Shown here: positions 29,062 through 43,733 of the stretch, in pieces
Layout of the letters: each line of letters starts with the position of its first letter
Position numbering within the stretch: position 1 is the first letter of the stretch
NCBI RefSeq assembly: GCF_016767715.1
Contig: NZ_CP050145.1
Span: 2,852,001-2,916,000 of the forward strand
DNA: 64,000 nucleotides
Direction: 5' to 3'
Source of the DNA: Mycobacteroides chelonae
GTDB lineage: Bacteria; Actinomycetota; Actinomycetes; Mycobacteriales; Mycobacteriaceae
The notes under the pieces: generated by a model
What the model saw: only the letters and a program-made list of their open reading frames with translations
Told to the model about the DNA's origin: nothing
Database searches by the model: none
Translations under genes and position numbers: made by a program

Positions 29062-29142
29062 GCACCTTGCCCGGCGCGCGCGCCAATCCGCACAACACCG
29101 GCACGCACCCCGGCGGTTGGCCGCTCGCGCCGGGCAAGGTGC
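29062..29142. repeat. Long inverted repeat between divergent genes
   Basis: The 17 bases at 29062-29078 (GCACCTTGCCCGGCGCG) are exactly complementary to 29126-29142. The 47-base loop also has partial pairing next to the arms (CGCCAA with TTGG). It sits between the start of the amidohydrolase gene and the start of the reductase-like gene, both reading outward. It could be a pair of operators, a cruciform or a remnant of a small repeat element. Confidence 0.6.
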
Positions 29143-29215
29143 ACGCGTGGTAGAACACGTTACAGTTTTGCGGCACACATCCGGGCGATGCCGCCCGCTC
29201 ACCGAGGGAATGGCC

Positions 29216-30007
29216 ATGCACTGGTACACCGGCAACACCACGTACGACACCGTGCTGACGGCGGCCTTCTGTTTCGCGGCGTTCGTGATCATCGGAGGTC
29301 TTTTCGCCCAGAGCTCGTACGGGCGATTCTCCACGACGAAGCTCGGCCTCAATCTGAACCCGAAACTCGGCTGGTGGCTGATGGAGATTCCGGCGACCGC
29401 GGTGTTTCTCGTCTGCTATCTGACCGGACCTGCTCGTTTCGAGCCCACGTCAGTGGTTCTCGCCGGAATATGGCTGCTGCACTACGCCAACCGCGGCTGG
29501 TACTTCCCGCTCGCCATCCGCCAGGTACCCGGCAAGCGCAGTACGTTCAACGTCTCGGTGGTGGTCATGGGCATGCTCGTCACGTCGATGCACGGATACC
29601 TCAACGGAACCCTTTTCAGCCACGACTTCTTCGGGCAGTACAACCGTGCCTGGCTGCACGACCCGCGATTCCTACTCGGCCTGGCCGTCTATCTGTGCGG
29701 CTTCACGCTGCTACTCAGTTCGGAGTCGATCGTGCGAAACCTGCGCGACAAGAAGAACCCCGGCGGCGCCGAGTATCGCATCCCGTTCGGCGGCGGCTTC
29801 CGATTCGTCACCAGTCCGGCATATCTGGGCGAGCTGATCGCCTGGTCCGGCTTCGCCCTGCTCACCTGGGCTCTCCCCGGCGTCGTCATCCTGTTGATCA
29901 CGGCCGGCAATCTGATCCCACGCGCATTGGCCACCCACCGCTGGTATCAGGAGAAGTTCACCGACTATCCGGCCGAGCGAAAAGCTCTGCTCCCCTACCT
30001 CCTATGA
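29216..30007 (+). CDS. Steroid 5-alpha-reductase-like membrane protein
   Basis: 263 residues if started at the ATG at 29216, which has GAGGGA six bases upstream; the ATG at 29210 touches that site and is less likely. Six or so hydrophobic segments. The C-terminal half has the steroid 5-alpha-reductase signature: IPFGGGFRFVTSPAYLGELIAWSGFALLTW (residues ~188-217), NLIPRALATHRWYQEKFTDYP and a C-terminal KALLPYLL. Family members reduce the delta-4 double bond of 3-oxo steroids with NADPH; in mycobacteria the natural substrate is uncertain. A strong terminator follows. Confidence 0.85.
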   Translation: MHWYTGNTTYDTVLTAAFCFAAFVIIGGLFAQSSYGRFSTTKLGLNLNPKLGWWLMEIPATAVFLVCYLTGPARFEPTSVVLAGIWLLHYANRGWYFPLAIRQVPGKRSTFNVSVVVMGMLVTSMHGYLNGTLFSHDFFGQYNRAWLHDPRFLLGLAVYLCGFTLLLSSESIVRNLRDKKNPGGAEYRIPFGGGFRFVTSPAYLGELIAWSGFALLTWALPGVVILLITAGNLIPRALATHRWYQEKFTDYPAERKALLPYLL

Positions 30008-30020
30008 GTGCAGCGACGAC

Positions 30021-30063
30021 AAAAAGCGCCGGGTGTGAACAATGTTCACGCCCGGCGCTTTTT
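30021..30063. terminator. Bidirectional intrinsic terminator
   Basis: A 20-base stem (one G-T pair) with a 3-base loop runs from AAAAAGCGCCGGG to its complement CCCGGCGCTTTTT. A-tracts and T-tracts flank both sides, so it can end transcription from the reductase-like gene on the plus strand and from metK on the minus strand. It lies 13 bases after the first stop and 9 bases after the second. Confidence 0.93.
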
Positions 30064-30072
30064 GTGAAGAGG

Positions 30073-31275
<1,203 letters not shown>

Positions 31276-31348
31276 CGCGCAGCCCCTTTCAGATCGTTAC
31301 GTGTCCTAATCATTATGGCCGACGATTTGATATCGAGGCCATGCCGGG

Positions 31349-31367
31349 TTGTCAGGTTCACTGACAA
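31349..31367. promoter_or_regulatory. Palindrome TTGTCAG-N5-CTGACAA at the coaBC stop, upstream of metK
   Basis: Perfect 7-base arms and a 5-base spacer cover the last codons and stop of coaBC, 74 bases before metK. It could be an operator for metK or a weak hairpin ending coaBC; there is no T-run after it. The 7-5-7 layout is the same as in the palindrome before metQ, but the arm sequence is different. Confidence 0.35.
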
Positions 31368-32611
31368 AGTCCGGCGACGGCATCCACAATACGGCTTGCC
31401 ATCAGAACTTTGGTGCCGTGCTCCAACACGACTTCGGCGATCTCACCACCAGGTTGAGCGGACAGCAGCCATCCATCGTTGCTATCCACCTCAAAGGCTC
31501 GCCCCTCGCCAACTGCGTTGACTACCAACAGATCACAGCCCTTGCGCGTCAGCTTGGCGCGGGCGTGGAACAGTACGTCGCCGTTGGCGTCACCGGTTTC
31601 GGCCGCAAACCCGACGATGGCCCGCATCCTGGGCAGCTGTCCGTCTGAGCGCGCACGGACCACCCCCGCCAACACGTCGGCGTTACGCAGTAACTCGATG
31701 GGCGCATCGACGGGATTCTCACCGTCAGCACCGTGGCTCTTTTTGATCTTGCTGGTCGCAACGTGCGCGGGCCGGAAATCGGCCACGGCGGCCGCCATGA
31801 TCAACACCTCGGCCGCCGGCGCGTGTTTGGTCACCGCATCCTGTAATTGCGCGGCAGAGCTGATGTGCACGACGTCGACTCCGGCCGGGTCGGGCAACCC
31901 GACGGTATGGCCCGCGATGAGCGTGACCTCGGCGCCGCGCTGTGCGGCCACCCGCGCGATCGCGTATCCCTGCTTACCGGAACTGCGGTTTCCGATAAAG
32001 CGCACGGGATCCAGAGGCTCCCGGGTGCCACCGGCCGTGACCAGGACGCGCACACCTGCCAGATCGTGCGGGAGAGCATCGGCTCGCGCCAGCAGCAGCT
32101 GGGCCAGGGTCGTGATTTCCTCGGCCTCGGGAAGGCGGCCCGGACCGGTGTCCGCGCCGGTAAGGCGTCCTGACGCGGGCTCTAAGACCACAGCCCCATG
32201 GCTCCGCAATGTCGCCACATTCTGCTGCGTTGCGGGGTGCTGCCACATCTCCGTGTGCATCGCGGGCGCGAACAGGACCGGACAACGCGCGGTCAGCAGG
32301 GTTGCGGTCAGTAGATCGTCGGCACGGCCAGTGGCCGCGCGGGCCAAAAGATCGGCAGTGGCAGGAGCGACCACGACAAGGTCCGCGTCCTGCCCGAGCC
32401 GCACATGCGGGACCTGCGGAACATCGTCGAACACCCCGGTTCGCGCCGGCTCACCGGAGAGCGCCTCAAAGGTGGCGGCACCCACGAACTGCAGGGCCGA
32501 CTCGGTCGGTACGACCCGGACGCTGTGTCCGGCCTCCGCGAGTTGGCGCACCACAGTGCAGGCCTTGTAAGCGGCGATTCCCCCGCCTACTCCGACGATG
32601 ATCCGCGACAC
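31358..32611 (-). CDS. coaBC: Bifunctional phosphopantothenoylcysteine decarboxylase / phosphopantothenate-cysteine ligase
   Basis: 417 residues. The N-terminal flavoprotein CoaC half has IIVGVGGGIAAYKA, the His in VPHVRLGQDADL-type context and the substrate clamp APAMHTEMW. The C-terminal CoaB half has VTAGGTREPLDPVRFIGNRSSGKQG. It performs two middle steps of coenzyme A synthesis. It follows rpoZ by 50 bases in the conserved gmk-rpoZ-coaBC-metK string. Confidence 0.96.
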   Translation of the reverse strand: MSRIIVGVGGGIAAYKACTVVRQLAEAGHSVRVVPTESALQFVGAATFEALSGEPARTGVFDDVPQVPHVRLGQDADLVVVAPATADLLARAATGRADDLLTATLLTARCPVLFAPAMHTEMWQHPATQQNVATLRSHGAVVLEPASGRLTGADTGPGRLPEAEEITTLAQLLLARADALPHDLAGVRVLVTAGGTREPLDPVRFIGNRSSGKQGYAIARVAAQRGAEVTLIAGHTVGLPDPAGVDVVHISSAAQLQDAVTKHAPAAEVLIMAAAVADFRPAHVATSKIKKSHGADGENPVDAPIELLRNADVLAGVVRARSDGQLPRMRAIVGFAAETGDANGDVLFHARAKLTRKGCDLLVVNAVGEGRAFEVDSNDGWLLSAQPGGEIAEVVLEHGTKVLMASRIVDAVAGLCQ

Positions 32612-32661
32612 AGCCGGACCTCAGGCCCGATGCTCTTCGCGCGAGCCGCTCATCGCAGCTT

Positions 32662-32970
32662 CTACTCGCCTTCGGTGTGCTCAAGCAGGTCGCCGTGGAT
32701 CTCGCGCAGAGCGATCGACAGCGGCTTCTCCTGCAGACCCGGCTCGACCAGCGGCCCCACGTACTCGAGGATGCCGTCGCCCAGCTGGTTGTAGTAGTCG
32801 TTGATCTGACGTGCACGCTTGGCTGCGTAGATCACGAGCGCGTACTTGCTCGAAGTCCGCGCCAGCAGCTCGTCGATCGGCGGGTTGGTGATACCCAGCG
32901 GCGTGTCGAGCGCGGCGTCGTAGCTTTCGGTGCCCGGTTCGACGATGACGTCAGTCTGGGAGGTGCTCAC
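32662..32970 (-). CDS. rpoZ: RNA polymerase omega subunit
   Basis: 102 residues. The omega fold is visible as [37 protein letters not shown] (residues ~26-62), with the conserved [12 protein letters not shown] helix. It helps assemble and hold the beta' subunit in RNA polymerase. It starts at GTG 32970 with AGGAGA upstream, between gmk and coaBC. The gap to gmk (32971-33048) shows nothing specific. Confidence 0.96.
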   Translation of the reverse strand: MSTSQTDVIVEPGTESYDAALDTPLGITNPPIDELLARTSSKYALVIYAAKRARQINDYYNQLGDGILEYVGPLVEPGLQEKPLSIALREIHGDLLEHTEGE

Positions 32971-33048
32971 TAAGAAATCTCCTGGATAGGTATATGGCGC
33001 TGAATATGGCGGGCGCGGTATTCGCAGTCTTTGTTCATGCGCTGCCGA

Positions 33049-33618
33049 TTAACGTCCGACCAATAACGATACCAACTGTGCGCAGGCATTTTCCAACTGG
33101 TCATTGACGACGACGACATCAAAGTCGCTTTGAGCCGCCATTTCGACCTCGGCGGTTTCCAATCGTCGGGCGATCACGGCCTCCGATTCGGTGCCCCGGC
33201 CGGTAAGCCGCTGCACCAGCGCATCCCAGCTCGGTGGCGACAGGAAGACGGTCAGCGCCTGCGGAAGTACCGCCTTGATGGCGCGGGCACCGGCCAGATC
33301 GACCTCGATGAGGGTCGGCCGGCCGGCCTCCATCGCCTCGTGAACAGGCGCCGCAGGGGTTCCTGAACGCTGCAAGCCGCCGTGAATATCGGCCCATTCC
33401 AGCAGCGCACCGGTGTCAATGAGCCGCTGGAACTCCTCCGTGGTGACGAAGTGATAGTCCACGCCGTCCACCTCACCGGGCCTGGGGGCCCTGGTGGTGG
33501 CGGAGACGCTGAAGAAAAGACCATCCACGTCATCGCGTAACCGATGCACCACGGTGGACTTACCGACGGCCGAGGGGCCGGATAGGACTACTACCCGGCC
33601 CCTCGTCGAAGCTGTCAT
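33049..33618 (-). CDS. gmk: Guanylate kinase
   Basis: 189 residues. P-loop [13 protein letters not shown] (~12-24), GMP-binding [19 protein letters not shown] (~40-58) and the LID region [18 protein letters not shown]. It phosphorylates GMP to GDP. It lies 10 bases after mihF and opens the gmk-rpoZ-coaBC part of the string. Confidence 0.96.
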   Translation of the reverse strand: MTASTRGRVVVLSGPSAVGKSTVVHRLRDDVDGLFFSVSATTRAPRPGEVDGVDYHFVTTEEFQRLIDTGALLEWADIHGGLQRSGTPAAPVHEAMEAGRPTLIEVDLAGARAIKAVLPQALTVFLSPPSWDALVQRLTGRGTESEAVIARRLETAEVEMAAQSDFDVVVVNDQLENACAQLVSLLVGR

Positions 33619-33628
33619 CTGGAGAAGA

Positions 33629-33946
33629 TCAGGAGAAGTCGAACCGCTCCAGCAGCGCCTTGCGCTGACGGTCGCCGAGGCCGCGCAGACGGCGGGTCGG
33701 GGCGATCTCCAGCTCGGTCATGATCTCCTGCGCCTTGACCTTGCCGACCTTGGGCAGGGCTTCCAGCAGTGCGGAAACCTTCATCTTGCCGAGGACCTCG
33801 TCGGTCTCGGCGTCCTTGAGCACCTGCTTGAGATTGGTGCCGCCTTTCTTGAGCTTCTCCTTGAGCTCGGCCCGGGCGCGGCGGGCGGCAGCCGCCTTCG
33901 CCAACGCGGCGGCACGCTGCTCGTCAGTCAACTGTGGAAGGGCCAC
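33629..33946 (-). CDS. mihF: Mycobacterial integration host factor mIHF
   Basis: 105 residues, the length of mycobacterial mIHF. The basic helical N-terminus ([23 protein letters not shown]) precedes the S13-like H2TH domain ([36 protein letters not shown]; residues ~58-93). It is a nucleoid protein that bends and compacts DNA and helps phage L5 integrase. Start is GTG at 33946 with GAGGAATC upstream. Its leader (33947 onward) is long and holds stable hairpins. Confidence 0.96.
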   Translation of the reverse strand: MALPQLTDEQRAAALAKAAAARRARAELKEKLKKGGTNLKQVLKDAETDEVLGKMKVSALLEALPKVGKVKAQEIMTELEIAPTRRLRGLGDRQRKALLERFDFS

Positions 33947-34403
33947 GATTCCTCCGTCTCATACGAAACTCGTCGGTTTTTCTGATCGGCTGGAAAACAA
34001 CCAGCCAGCGACAGCGACCGTACCCACGCCAACCGACATATGTGAACCCCACCCCCCTCATCTCGGGGAAAATCGCCTGCTAGAGGGGCCGCAGGCGATC
34101 CTGCCGAGCAACCATCGCTTCCATGCGTTCCGACCCGGCGTTTCTGCAGGTCAAGATTGAATGATGTTGCCGCACAGTATGTTTCATGCAGAGTTGACAA
34201 CACCGCCGATTCTTGTACCTGAACCGGAGACAAGCAAACCGTGATTGCCATGAGGGCAAACTGAAAATCTTGTGTGAATCTCGTGTTGCGCGTGTCGCGA
34301 CCCGTCAACGTTCAGTTGAAGAGGCGCAGGTGAGAATGCCGGCGAGCAGGCGCCCGGGAAGTTGTTTAGCAAGGCACAGCAGTTGCTGGGTAGGGTGCGC
34401 CAT
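33947..34403. other. Intergenic region: mihF leader and acyltransferase promoter
   Basis: No convincing coding frame. It contains a perfect hairpin (34072-34099), a C-run/G-run mini-stem just before it (around 34053-34068), and A/T-richer DNA around 34150-34280. A TTGACA at 34194-34199 reads toward the acyltransferase without a good -10 box. On the minus strand TTGTCA followed 15 bases later by TACTGT could serve mihF. If so, the mihF leader would be more than 200 bases. Confidence 0.5.
34072..34099 (-). repeat. Hairpin in the mihF leader region
   Basis: ATCGCCTGC and GCAGGCGAT are exact complements (9 bases) around a 10-base loop. On the minus strand it would lie ~125 bases before the mihF start, possibly in its 5' leader. 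There is no T-run after it, so it is not a standard terminator. Confidence 0.45.
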
Positions 34404-35723
34404 ATGGGTGATTCCACGCGCCCATCACGTGAGCGTGATCGGGTATTGGATGCCGTGAGGCTCGTGTCACTGGCCACCGTCGTGGCCTATCACGTCCTCG
34501 CGGGCAGCCCCACTATCGTCAAGGGCAAACCAGCCATGTCCGCGAATTACAACGTGCATTGGCTATTCTGGCTGATCCCGTTGATGCCCCTGTTCTTTTT
34601 TGCGGGTGCAGCAGCAAATCTCCATTCCTGGGAATCCGGCAGGTCCTGGGGGCAGTTTCTGATGAGCCGGACGACGCGGCTTTTTCGCCCGGTGTTCTAC
34701 TTCCTCGTCTTCGTCGCACTGGTGACCACCTTGCTGCGCATCACCATGGGCAATTCCAGACAACTCCTGTATCTCGAGATGCGACATATCGAGCTGCTTT
34801 GGTACGTCGGCGCGTATCTGCTGACACTTGCGTTCATGCCGTGGCTGGCCCGCATTCGCACCGGACGCCAACTGGGCTGGTTCATCGCGACGATGTGCCT
34901 GCTCACAGCCCTGGTGGACACCATCAGCGTGGTCACCGATACCTGGGTGATGACGGGTTGGATCAACATGATCTTCATGTGGTTGGTACCCGCCGCATTG
35001 GGTATCGCCTATCAGCGCGCCCTGGTCCCCCGCCGGGTCGCCGTGGCGGCCGCGGCCGTCGCATTGGGTGTCACCGTCGCATTGGCCATCCTGGGGCCCT
35101 ATCCGTCCGGGCTGATCGCCAACATGCCGCCGACTCTGCTGCTCGCGGTCAGCGCCATTCTCGAATGCATGCTGGTCATCGCTTTCGCCCCGGCCATCAA
35201 CCGCTGGCTGCAGGGGGCGCGGACATGGAGGTTCCTCCAGGTCTGCAGTAGCGGCAGCATGACGATCTACCTATGGCATTGGGTGGTGACGTTCCTGCTG
35301 TCCTACGGGGTTTACCTGGCCCTTCGCATCGGACTGGTAAGCCCTCGCGACGCCTGGTACTGGCCTGGGAACGTACTGCGGCTGGTCATCGTCTGCGCCA
35401 TCGTGGCCGTGTTCTTCGTCCCACTGCGGGCCACAGAACGTCGTGCGCTGCCGTGGTGGGACCGTCCGGTGCCCTCGATGAGCACGAGACGCGATATCGC
35501 GGTCGGTGTCCTGGTGCTGATCGGCGCGATACTGACGCTGGTCTACACCCGGATCTATGTGATCAATCCGCTCTGGGGTGGGTTCACGCCCATTGGACGC
35601 TGGGTGGTGGTGGCGTCCCTGATACCGCTGGCGGCCGCACGCGCACTGTGCCGAAACCCATTGCACAGCAATGCGAATAGTTCAGAGAACCAATTCTCGC
35701 TTGCTCATTCGGCACGCAGATAG
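34404..35723 (+). CDS. Membrane acyltransferase, acyltransferase-3 family
   Basis: About 439 residues from the ATG at 34404; a TTG at 34362 would add 14. The family start [22 protein letters not shown] contains the usual Arg and His. Ten or so hydrophobic segments follow, with the [14 protein letters not shown] loop typical of the family and [14 protein letters not shown] near helix 8. Such enzymes acylate sugars, glycolipids or glycans in the envelope. It is a single gene; its 3' end overlaps pyrF by 19 bases. The acceptor is unknown. Confidence 0.85.
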   Translation: MGDSTRPSRERDRVLDAVRLVSLATVVAYHVLAGSPTIVKGKPAMSANYNVHWLFWLIPLMPLFFFAGAAANLHSWESGRSWGQFLMSRTTRLFRPVFYFLVFVALVTTLLRITMGNSRQLLYLEMRHIELLWYVGAYLLTLAFMPWLARIRTGRQLGWFIATMCLLTALVDTISVVTDTWVMTGWINMIFMWLVPAALGIAYQRALVPRRVAVAAAAVALGVTVALAILGPYPSGLIANMPPTLLLAVSAILECMLVIAFAPAINRWLQGARTWRFLQVCSSGSMTIYLWHWVVTFLLSYGVYLALRIGLVSPRDAWYWPGNVLRLVIVCAIVAVFFVPLRATERRALPWWDRPVPSMSTRRDIAVGVLVLIGAILTLVYTRIYVINPLWGGFTPIGRWVVVASLIPLAAARALCRNPLHSNANSSENQFSLAHSARR

Positions 35724-36519
35724 GCGACGCTGTCCCGCAGCCTCGACACGGCCGCACGCAGCGCTGTGACGTCGGGCCCCTCGCGCAGCACCTCACGCGA
35801 GACCGCCGGTAGCAACAGCGATCCCGGAGCCCCACCCAAGCCACGCAGATCCTCGGGCTTACCGCCCTGTGCCCCAAGCCCCGGAACAAGTACGGGGCCG
35901 CCGATCGACGACAGATCCGGCGGATCGGTGACGGTGACCCCGACCACGACACCCACAGATCCCGGACCGGCCCCCTTCGCGTTCAACGCGGCCACCTGGT
36001 CCACCATCGCCTGTGCGACGGTCAGCTCCCCGGCGCGTGCGCGCTGCACCGGGGGCGCCTCGGGATTGGAGGTCGCGGCAAGGACAAAGACGCCGCGGTC
36101 ACGTTCACGCGCCAGGTCCAGCAGCGGAGACAACGATCCGAAGCCCAGATACGGCGAGGCCGTGACCGCGTCGGAGCTCAACGGTGAATCACCCAGCCAA
36201 GCCTGTGCGTATGCGGCCATCGTCGAGCCGATGTCCCCGCGCTTGGCATCGGCCAGCAACAGCACACCAGCCTCGCGGAGCCCCGCGATGGTCCGTTCGA
36301 GCACCGAATACCCTGCAGCACCATAGGTTTCGAAGAACGCCACCTGCGGCTTGACGATCGCCACGTCGGCGAAGGCCTCCACACAGATATCGCTGAACCG
36401 GGCCAGACCCGACGCATCGGCGTTTAGCCCCCAGGCGCGTAGCAGCTCAGGATGCGGATCGATGCCCACACACAGCGGGCCACGGGATGCGGTGGCCGCC
36501 TGCAGCCGTGCGCCGAAGG

Positions 36520-36523
<4 letters not shown>
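35705..36523 (-). CDS. pyrF: Orotidine 5'-phosphate decarboxylase, type 2
   Basis: 272 residues from the GTG at 36523, overlapping the carB stop as GTGA; the frame extends upstream only inside carB. Type 2 OMP decarboxylase features: [13 protein letters not shown] near the start and the catalytic stretch [19 protein letters not shown] (~residue 90). It converts OMP to UMP, the last step of the pathway encoded upstream. Longer than the short type 1 enzymes, as in other mycobacteria. Confidence 0.96.
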
Positions 36524-39857
<3,334 letters not shown>

Positions 39858-39858
<1 letters not shown>

Positions 39859-40988
39859 CAGCGATTACCCCGATTCTCAAGTGCCGTGACGAACTGGTCA
39901 AAGAGGTACTCGGCGTCATGAGGTCCCGCCGCCGCCTCCGGGTGGTACTGCACCGAGAAAGCCGATCCGTCCAACAGCCGGATCCCTTCCACCGTGCCAT
40001 CGTTGGCGCAGGTGTGGCTTACCTCGGCGCGCCCGTACGGCGTATCGAACTGCTCACCCGCCTCACCTTCGAGGGCGAAACCGTGGTTCTGCGCCGTGAT
40101 CGCGACCCGGCCCGTCGCGTGATCGATGACCGGGATATTGATACCGCGATGCCCGAAGGTCATCTTGTAGGTGGACCTGCCCAATGCCCGGCCCAGCAGC
40201 TGATTACCGAAGCAGATGCCGAACAGCGGGATTTTCTGTTGCAGCACCGCCTGTGTCACCGCCACCACGTGATCCGCGGTGGCCGGGTCGCCCGGCCCGT
40301 TGGACAGGAACACGCCGTCGGGCGACAGCGCGAGCAGCTCGTCCGGGCTGATGGACGAGGGCGCCACCTGTACGCGGATACCGCGTTGCGTGAAGTTACG
40401 TGGCGTGTTGGTCTTGATCCCCAGGTCCAGCGCGGCCACGGTGAACCGGTGCGCGCCATCGGGTTCCACAATGTAGGTGTCGTCGGTGCTCACCTCTCCT
40501 GCCAGGTCCGCGCCCAGCATCGAGGGCTGGCCGTTGACGCGCGACAGCAGGAAGTCGGTGGGCGCGTCGGCAACTGTCCCGCTGAAGATGCCCGCCTTCA
40601 TCGACCCACGGGTACGCAGGTGACGGACGACGGCCCGGGTGTCGATTCCGGCGATGCCGACAATGTGCTGCCCCTTGAGGGCATCATCCAGGGACCCTGT
40701 GGCGCGCCAATTCGAGACCCTGTTCGAAGGGTCGCGCACCGCATATCCGGCAACCCAGATCTTGCCGCCGCGGCTCTCATCGTCCTCGTCGTTCCATCCG
40801 GTATTACCGATCTGCGGTGCTGTCGCCACCACGATCTGCCGGTGATAGCTCGGGTCAGTCAGGGTTTCTTGGTAACCCGACATGGCCGTGCAGAACACCG
40901 CCTCGCCGAGAGTTTCACCCACCGCCCCGAACGGCTTGCCGGTGAACACCCGCCCGTCTTCGAGAACGAGCACCGCCTTGTCACTCAT
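39858..40988 (-). CDS. carA: Carbamoyl-phosphate synthase small chain
   Basis: 376 residues from the ATG at 40988 ([17 protein letters not shown]), which overlaps the upstream stop as ATGA. The class I glutaminase has the Cys in [17 protein letters not shown] (~residue 250) and His/Glu in [13 protein letters not shown] near the end. It supplies ammonia from glutamine to CarB. The TGATG junction with carB shares a single base. Confidence 0.98.
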
Positions 40989-41482
40989 GACGCCTGCTTC
41001 CATTCCTGATATTCGCTTCGCGGTCGTGCCAAAAATCCGGTGTCGATCTCGGTGCCCGAGGGCAGCCGCCACCGGATCGCAAGAATTCCTTCGTGAGTAA
41101 GCACCTTGCCCGCCAGCGCCTTGGCCGTACGGATCTCGGTGATGACGTCGGCGGGAATCCAGATGTCCCCGGTGCCGCTGCGTTCCAGCAGGATCCCGCC
41201 GGTGTATCTGGTCAAGGTGGCGTTCGCGCGGTAGCCCAAGTCGCCCACCGCGATTCGGTCCTGCCAGTCCGGCGCGATGGTGCTGCCGACGTAGAGGCCA
41301 TCCGCGGGTTCGATAACGATGTCGCCGCGCTCGGCGGGCACCACGGGCAGTTCCCCCACGGTGTCGATCTGACGTTGGCCGCGTGCGCGCCAGCCGCGCC
41401 ACATCAGGCGGGCGAGCAGCACAGTCAAGGTGAGCGAGGCGCCCGCCATGATGAGGGCACCGATGAAGTCGCCGTGGTTCAT
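40985..41482 (-). CDS. Membrane-anchored protein of the pyr operon (Rv1382-like)
   Basis: 165 residues. One N-terminal transmembrane helix ([20 protein letters not shown], ~7-26) is followed by a soluble beta-rich domain with [22 protein letters not shown] and the [17 protein letters not shown] stretch, similar in style to a PH-like fold. It lies between pyrC and carA with ATGA overlaps on both sides, as in other mycobacteria. Function is unknown; its fixed place suggests a role tied to pyrimidine synthesis or simply operon inheritance. Confidence 0.88.
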   Translation of the reverse strand: MNHGDFIGALIMAGASLTLTVLLARLMWRGWRARGQRQIDTVGELPVVPAERGDIVIEPADGLYVGSTIAPDWQDRIAVGDLGYRANATLTRYTGGILLERSGTGDIWIPADVITEIRTAKALAGKVLTHEGILAIRWRLPSGTEIDTGFLARPRSEYQEWKQAS

Positions 41483-42780
41483 TGGGTCACCTTGCCGTCC
41501 CGTGCGGTGATACGGCCGCGCAGCAGCGTCGCGGTCACGGTGGCAGGCAACGTCATCGATTCGAATGGGGTGTTGGCCGACTTGCTGGCCAATCCGTCGC
41601 CACTGACGGTCCAGGTGGCGTCGGGGTCAACGATCGTCAGGTTGGCGGGCTCGCCGACTGCCAACGGACGCCCCTGATCGGGCAGACCGACGATCTGTGC
41701 CGGCCGCTCACTCATCACCCTGGCGATATCGCGCCAGGTCAGCAATCCCGTTTTCACCATGGTCTCCACGACCACCGACAGCGCAGTCTCCAACCCGAGC
41801 ATTCCGGGGCGGGCCGCCGCGAACTCGCAGCATTTCTCGTGATCGGCGTGCGGTGCGTGGTCGGTTGCCACACAGTCGATCACCCCGTCGGCGAGGGCCC
41901 GGCGCAATGCCTGGGCGTCGGTCGACTCCCGCAGCGGCGGATTTACCCGATACACACCGTCGTAGGAGGCCAGCCGGCCGTCATCGAGCAGCAGATGGTG
42001 CGGAGTCACCTCGGCGGTGATGGAAATGCCTTGCCCCTTGGCCCATTTCAGCAGCTCGACGGTGCCGGCGGTGGATGCGTGACAGATGTGCACCGGAGCA
42101 CCGCTGTCGCGTGACAAAATCGCATCCCGCGCGACGATGGATTCCTCGGCGGCGCGGGGCCACCCAGTCAGGCCCAACTTGGCCGCGTTGGCCCCCTCAT
42201 GCGCCACCGATCCGACGGTGAGCCGCGGTTCCTCGGCATGTTGGGCGATGAGCACACCCAAGCCCTTGGCGTATTCGAGAGCGCGCCGCATGATCAGCGG
42301 ATCGTGCACGCATTTGCCGTCATCGGAGAACATCCGCACCCGGCCCGCACCACGTGCCATCATCGCCATCTCGGTGAGCTGCTTGCCTTCCAGCCCGACC
42401 GTGACGGCACCCACCGGATGTACGTCGACCAATCCGACCTGCTGGCCGCGCTGCCACACGTGATCGGTCACCACGGGGCTGTCTGCCACCGGATTCGTGT
42501 TGGCCATCGCGAAGACGGCGGTGTACCCGCCCAAAGCCGCTGCCGCCGAGCCGGAGTCGATGGTCTCGGTGTCTTCACGCCCCGGTTCACGCAGATGCGT
42601 GTGCAGGTCGACGAATCCCGGCAACAGCACCTGCCCCGGCACCTCGATGGCGGTGTCGACTTCCGTCTCGATACCCGCTCCGATACCGGCCTCGATGCGG
42701 GTGATCTGGCCGTCTTCGATGAGGACGTCGACCTGCTCGCCCTCCCCATACAGCAGTACGCCCTTGATCAGGACACTCAT
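41479..42780 (-). CDS. pyrC: Dihydroorotase
   Basis: 433 residues from the ATG at 42780 ([15 protein letters not shown]), overlapping the pyrB stop as ATGA. Class I dihydroorotase motifs: [13 protein letters not shown] with the metal histidines, [20 protein letters not shown] and ATDHAPH with the catalytic Asp. It cyclises carbamoyl aspartate to dihydroorotate. The next step, dihydroorotate dehydrogenase, is not in the window. Confidence 0.97.
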   Translation of the reverse strand: MSVLIKGVLLYGEGEQVDVLIEDGQITRIEAGIGAGIETEVDTAIEVPGQVLLPGFVDLHTHLREPGREDTETIDSGSAAAALGGYTAVFAMANTNPVADSPVVTDHVWQRGQQVGLVDVHPVGAVTVGLEGKQLTEMAMMARGAGRVRMFSDDGKCVHDPLIMRRALEYAKGLGVLIAQHAEEPRLTVGSVAHEGANAAKLGLTGWPRAAEESIVARDAILSRDSGAPVHICHASTAGTVELLKWAKGQGISITAEVTPHHLLLDDGRLASYDGVYRVNPPLRESTDAQALRRALADGVIDCVATDHAPHADHEKCCEFAAARPGMLGLETALSVVVETMVKTGLLTWRDIARVMSERPAQIVGLPDQGRPLAVGEPANLTIVDPDATWTVSGDGLASKSANTPFESMTLPATVTATLLRGRITARDGKVTQ

Positions 42781-43733
42781 GCGGGCACCGCCTCTGAGCT
42801 GTCGGACGACCCGACCAGCAGGTGGAACAGCACGGCCATGCGGATATGCACTCCATTCGATACCTGTTGCAGAACAGCTGATTGCGACGAGTCGGCCACG
42901 GAGGACGCGATTTCCATACCGCGCAGCATCGGGCCCGGATGCAGCACCACCGCGTGTTCGGAGAGCAGCCGCTGCCGGGCCTCGGACAATCCGTACAGCA
43001 CCGAGTACTCGCGCGCCGAGGGGAAGAAGCCACCGGTCATACGCTCGGCCTGCACCCGCAGCATCAGCACCGCGTCGGCACCCGGTAGCTCGGCATCCAA
43101 GTCGTGACTGACCGTCACCGGCCACGTCTCGACGCCAACGGGCAGCAGCGTGGGTGGAGCTACCAGCACCACCTCGGCGCCGAACGTATTGAGCAGCAGA
43201 GCGTTCGATCGAGCGACTCGACTGTGCAGGATGTCCCCGACGATCACGATGCGGCGACCTTCCAGACCGCCCAGCCGCTGCCGAATGGTGAGCGCGTCAA
43301 GCAGTGCCTGCGTCGGATGTTCATGGGTGCCGTCGCCGGCATTGATCACAGCGGGACCGCCGGCCAGTCCTTCTGACGTCCACTGCGCAAGCTGCGCGGC
43401 GACCCCGGAGGCCGGGTGGCGGACAATCAACGCGTCAGCGCCGATCGCGCGCAAGGTCAGGGCGGTGTCGCGCAGCGATTCACCTTTGGCCACCGAGGAA
43501 CCGGACGCACTGACGTTGATCACGTCGGCACTCATCCACTTCCCCGCCACTTCGAAGGAAACCCTTGTCCGCGTGGAGTTCTCATAGAACATCGTGATGA
43601 TGGTGCGCCCGCGCAAGGTGGGCAGCTTTTTGACCTCACGTCCCGCCAGGGCCTGCAGAAACCGGTCGGCGTCGTCGAGGATGGCGGTGGCCTCGTCGCG
43701 GGTCAGGTCGGCCGCGGACAGCAGATGCTTCAC
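42777..43733 (-). CDS. pyrB: Aspartate carbamoyltransferase catalytic chain
   Basis: 318 residues from the GTG at 43733, overlapping the pyrR stop as GTGA. Carbamoyl phosphate binding is shown by [14 protein letters not shown], and aspartate binding by [12 protein letters not shown] and [13 protein letters not shown]. It condenses carbamoyl phosphate and aspartate. No PyrI regulatory chain is present, as usual outside enterobacteria. Confidence 0.97.
   Translation of the reverse strand: MKHLLSAADLTRDEATAILDDADRFLQALAGREVKKLPTLRGRTIITMFYENSTRTRVSFEVAGKWMSADVINVSASGSSVAKGESLRDTALTLRAIGADALIVRHPASGVAAQLAQWTSEGLAGGPAVINAGDGTHEHPTQALLDALTIRQRLGGLEGRRIVIVGDILHSRVARSNALLLNTFGAEVVLVAPPTLLPVGVETWPVTVSHDLDAELPGADAVLMLRVQAERMTGGFFPSAREYSVLYGLSEARQRLLSEHAVVLHPGPMLRGMEIASSVADSSQSAVLQQVSNGVHIRMAVLFHLLVGSSDSSEAVPA

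Noticed and set aside
31276..31357. SAM riboswitch before metK
   Set aside because: Too short and without a recognisable SAM-I/II/IV core; only the palindrome at the coaBC stop stands out.
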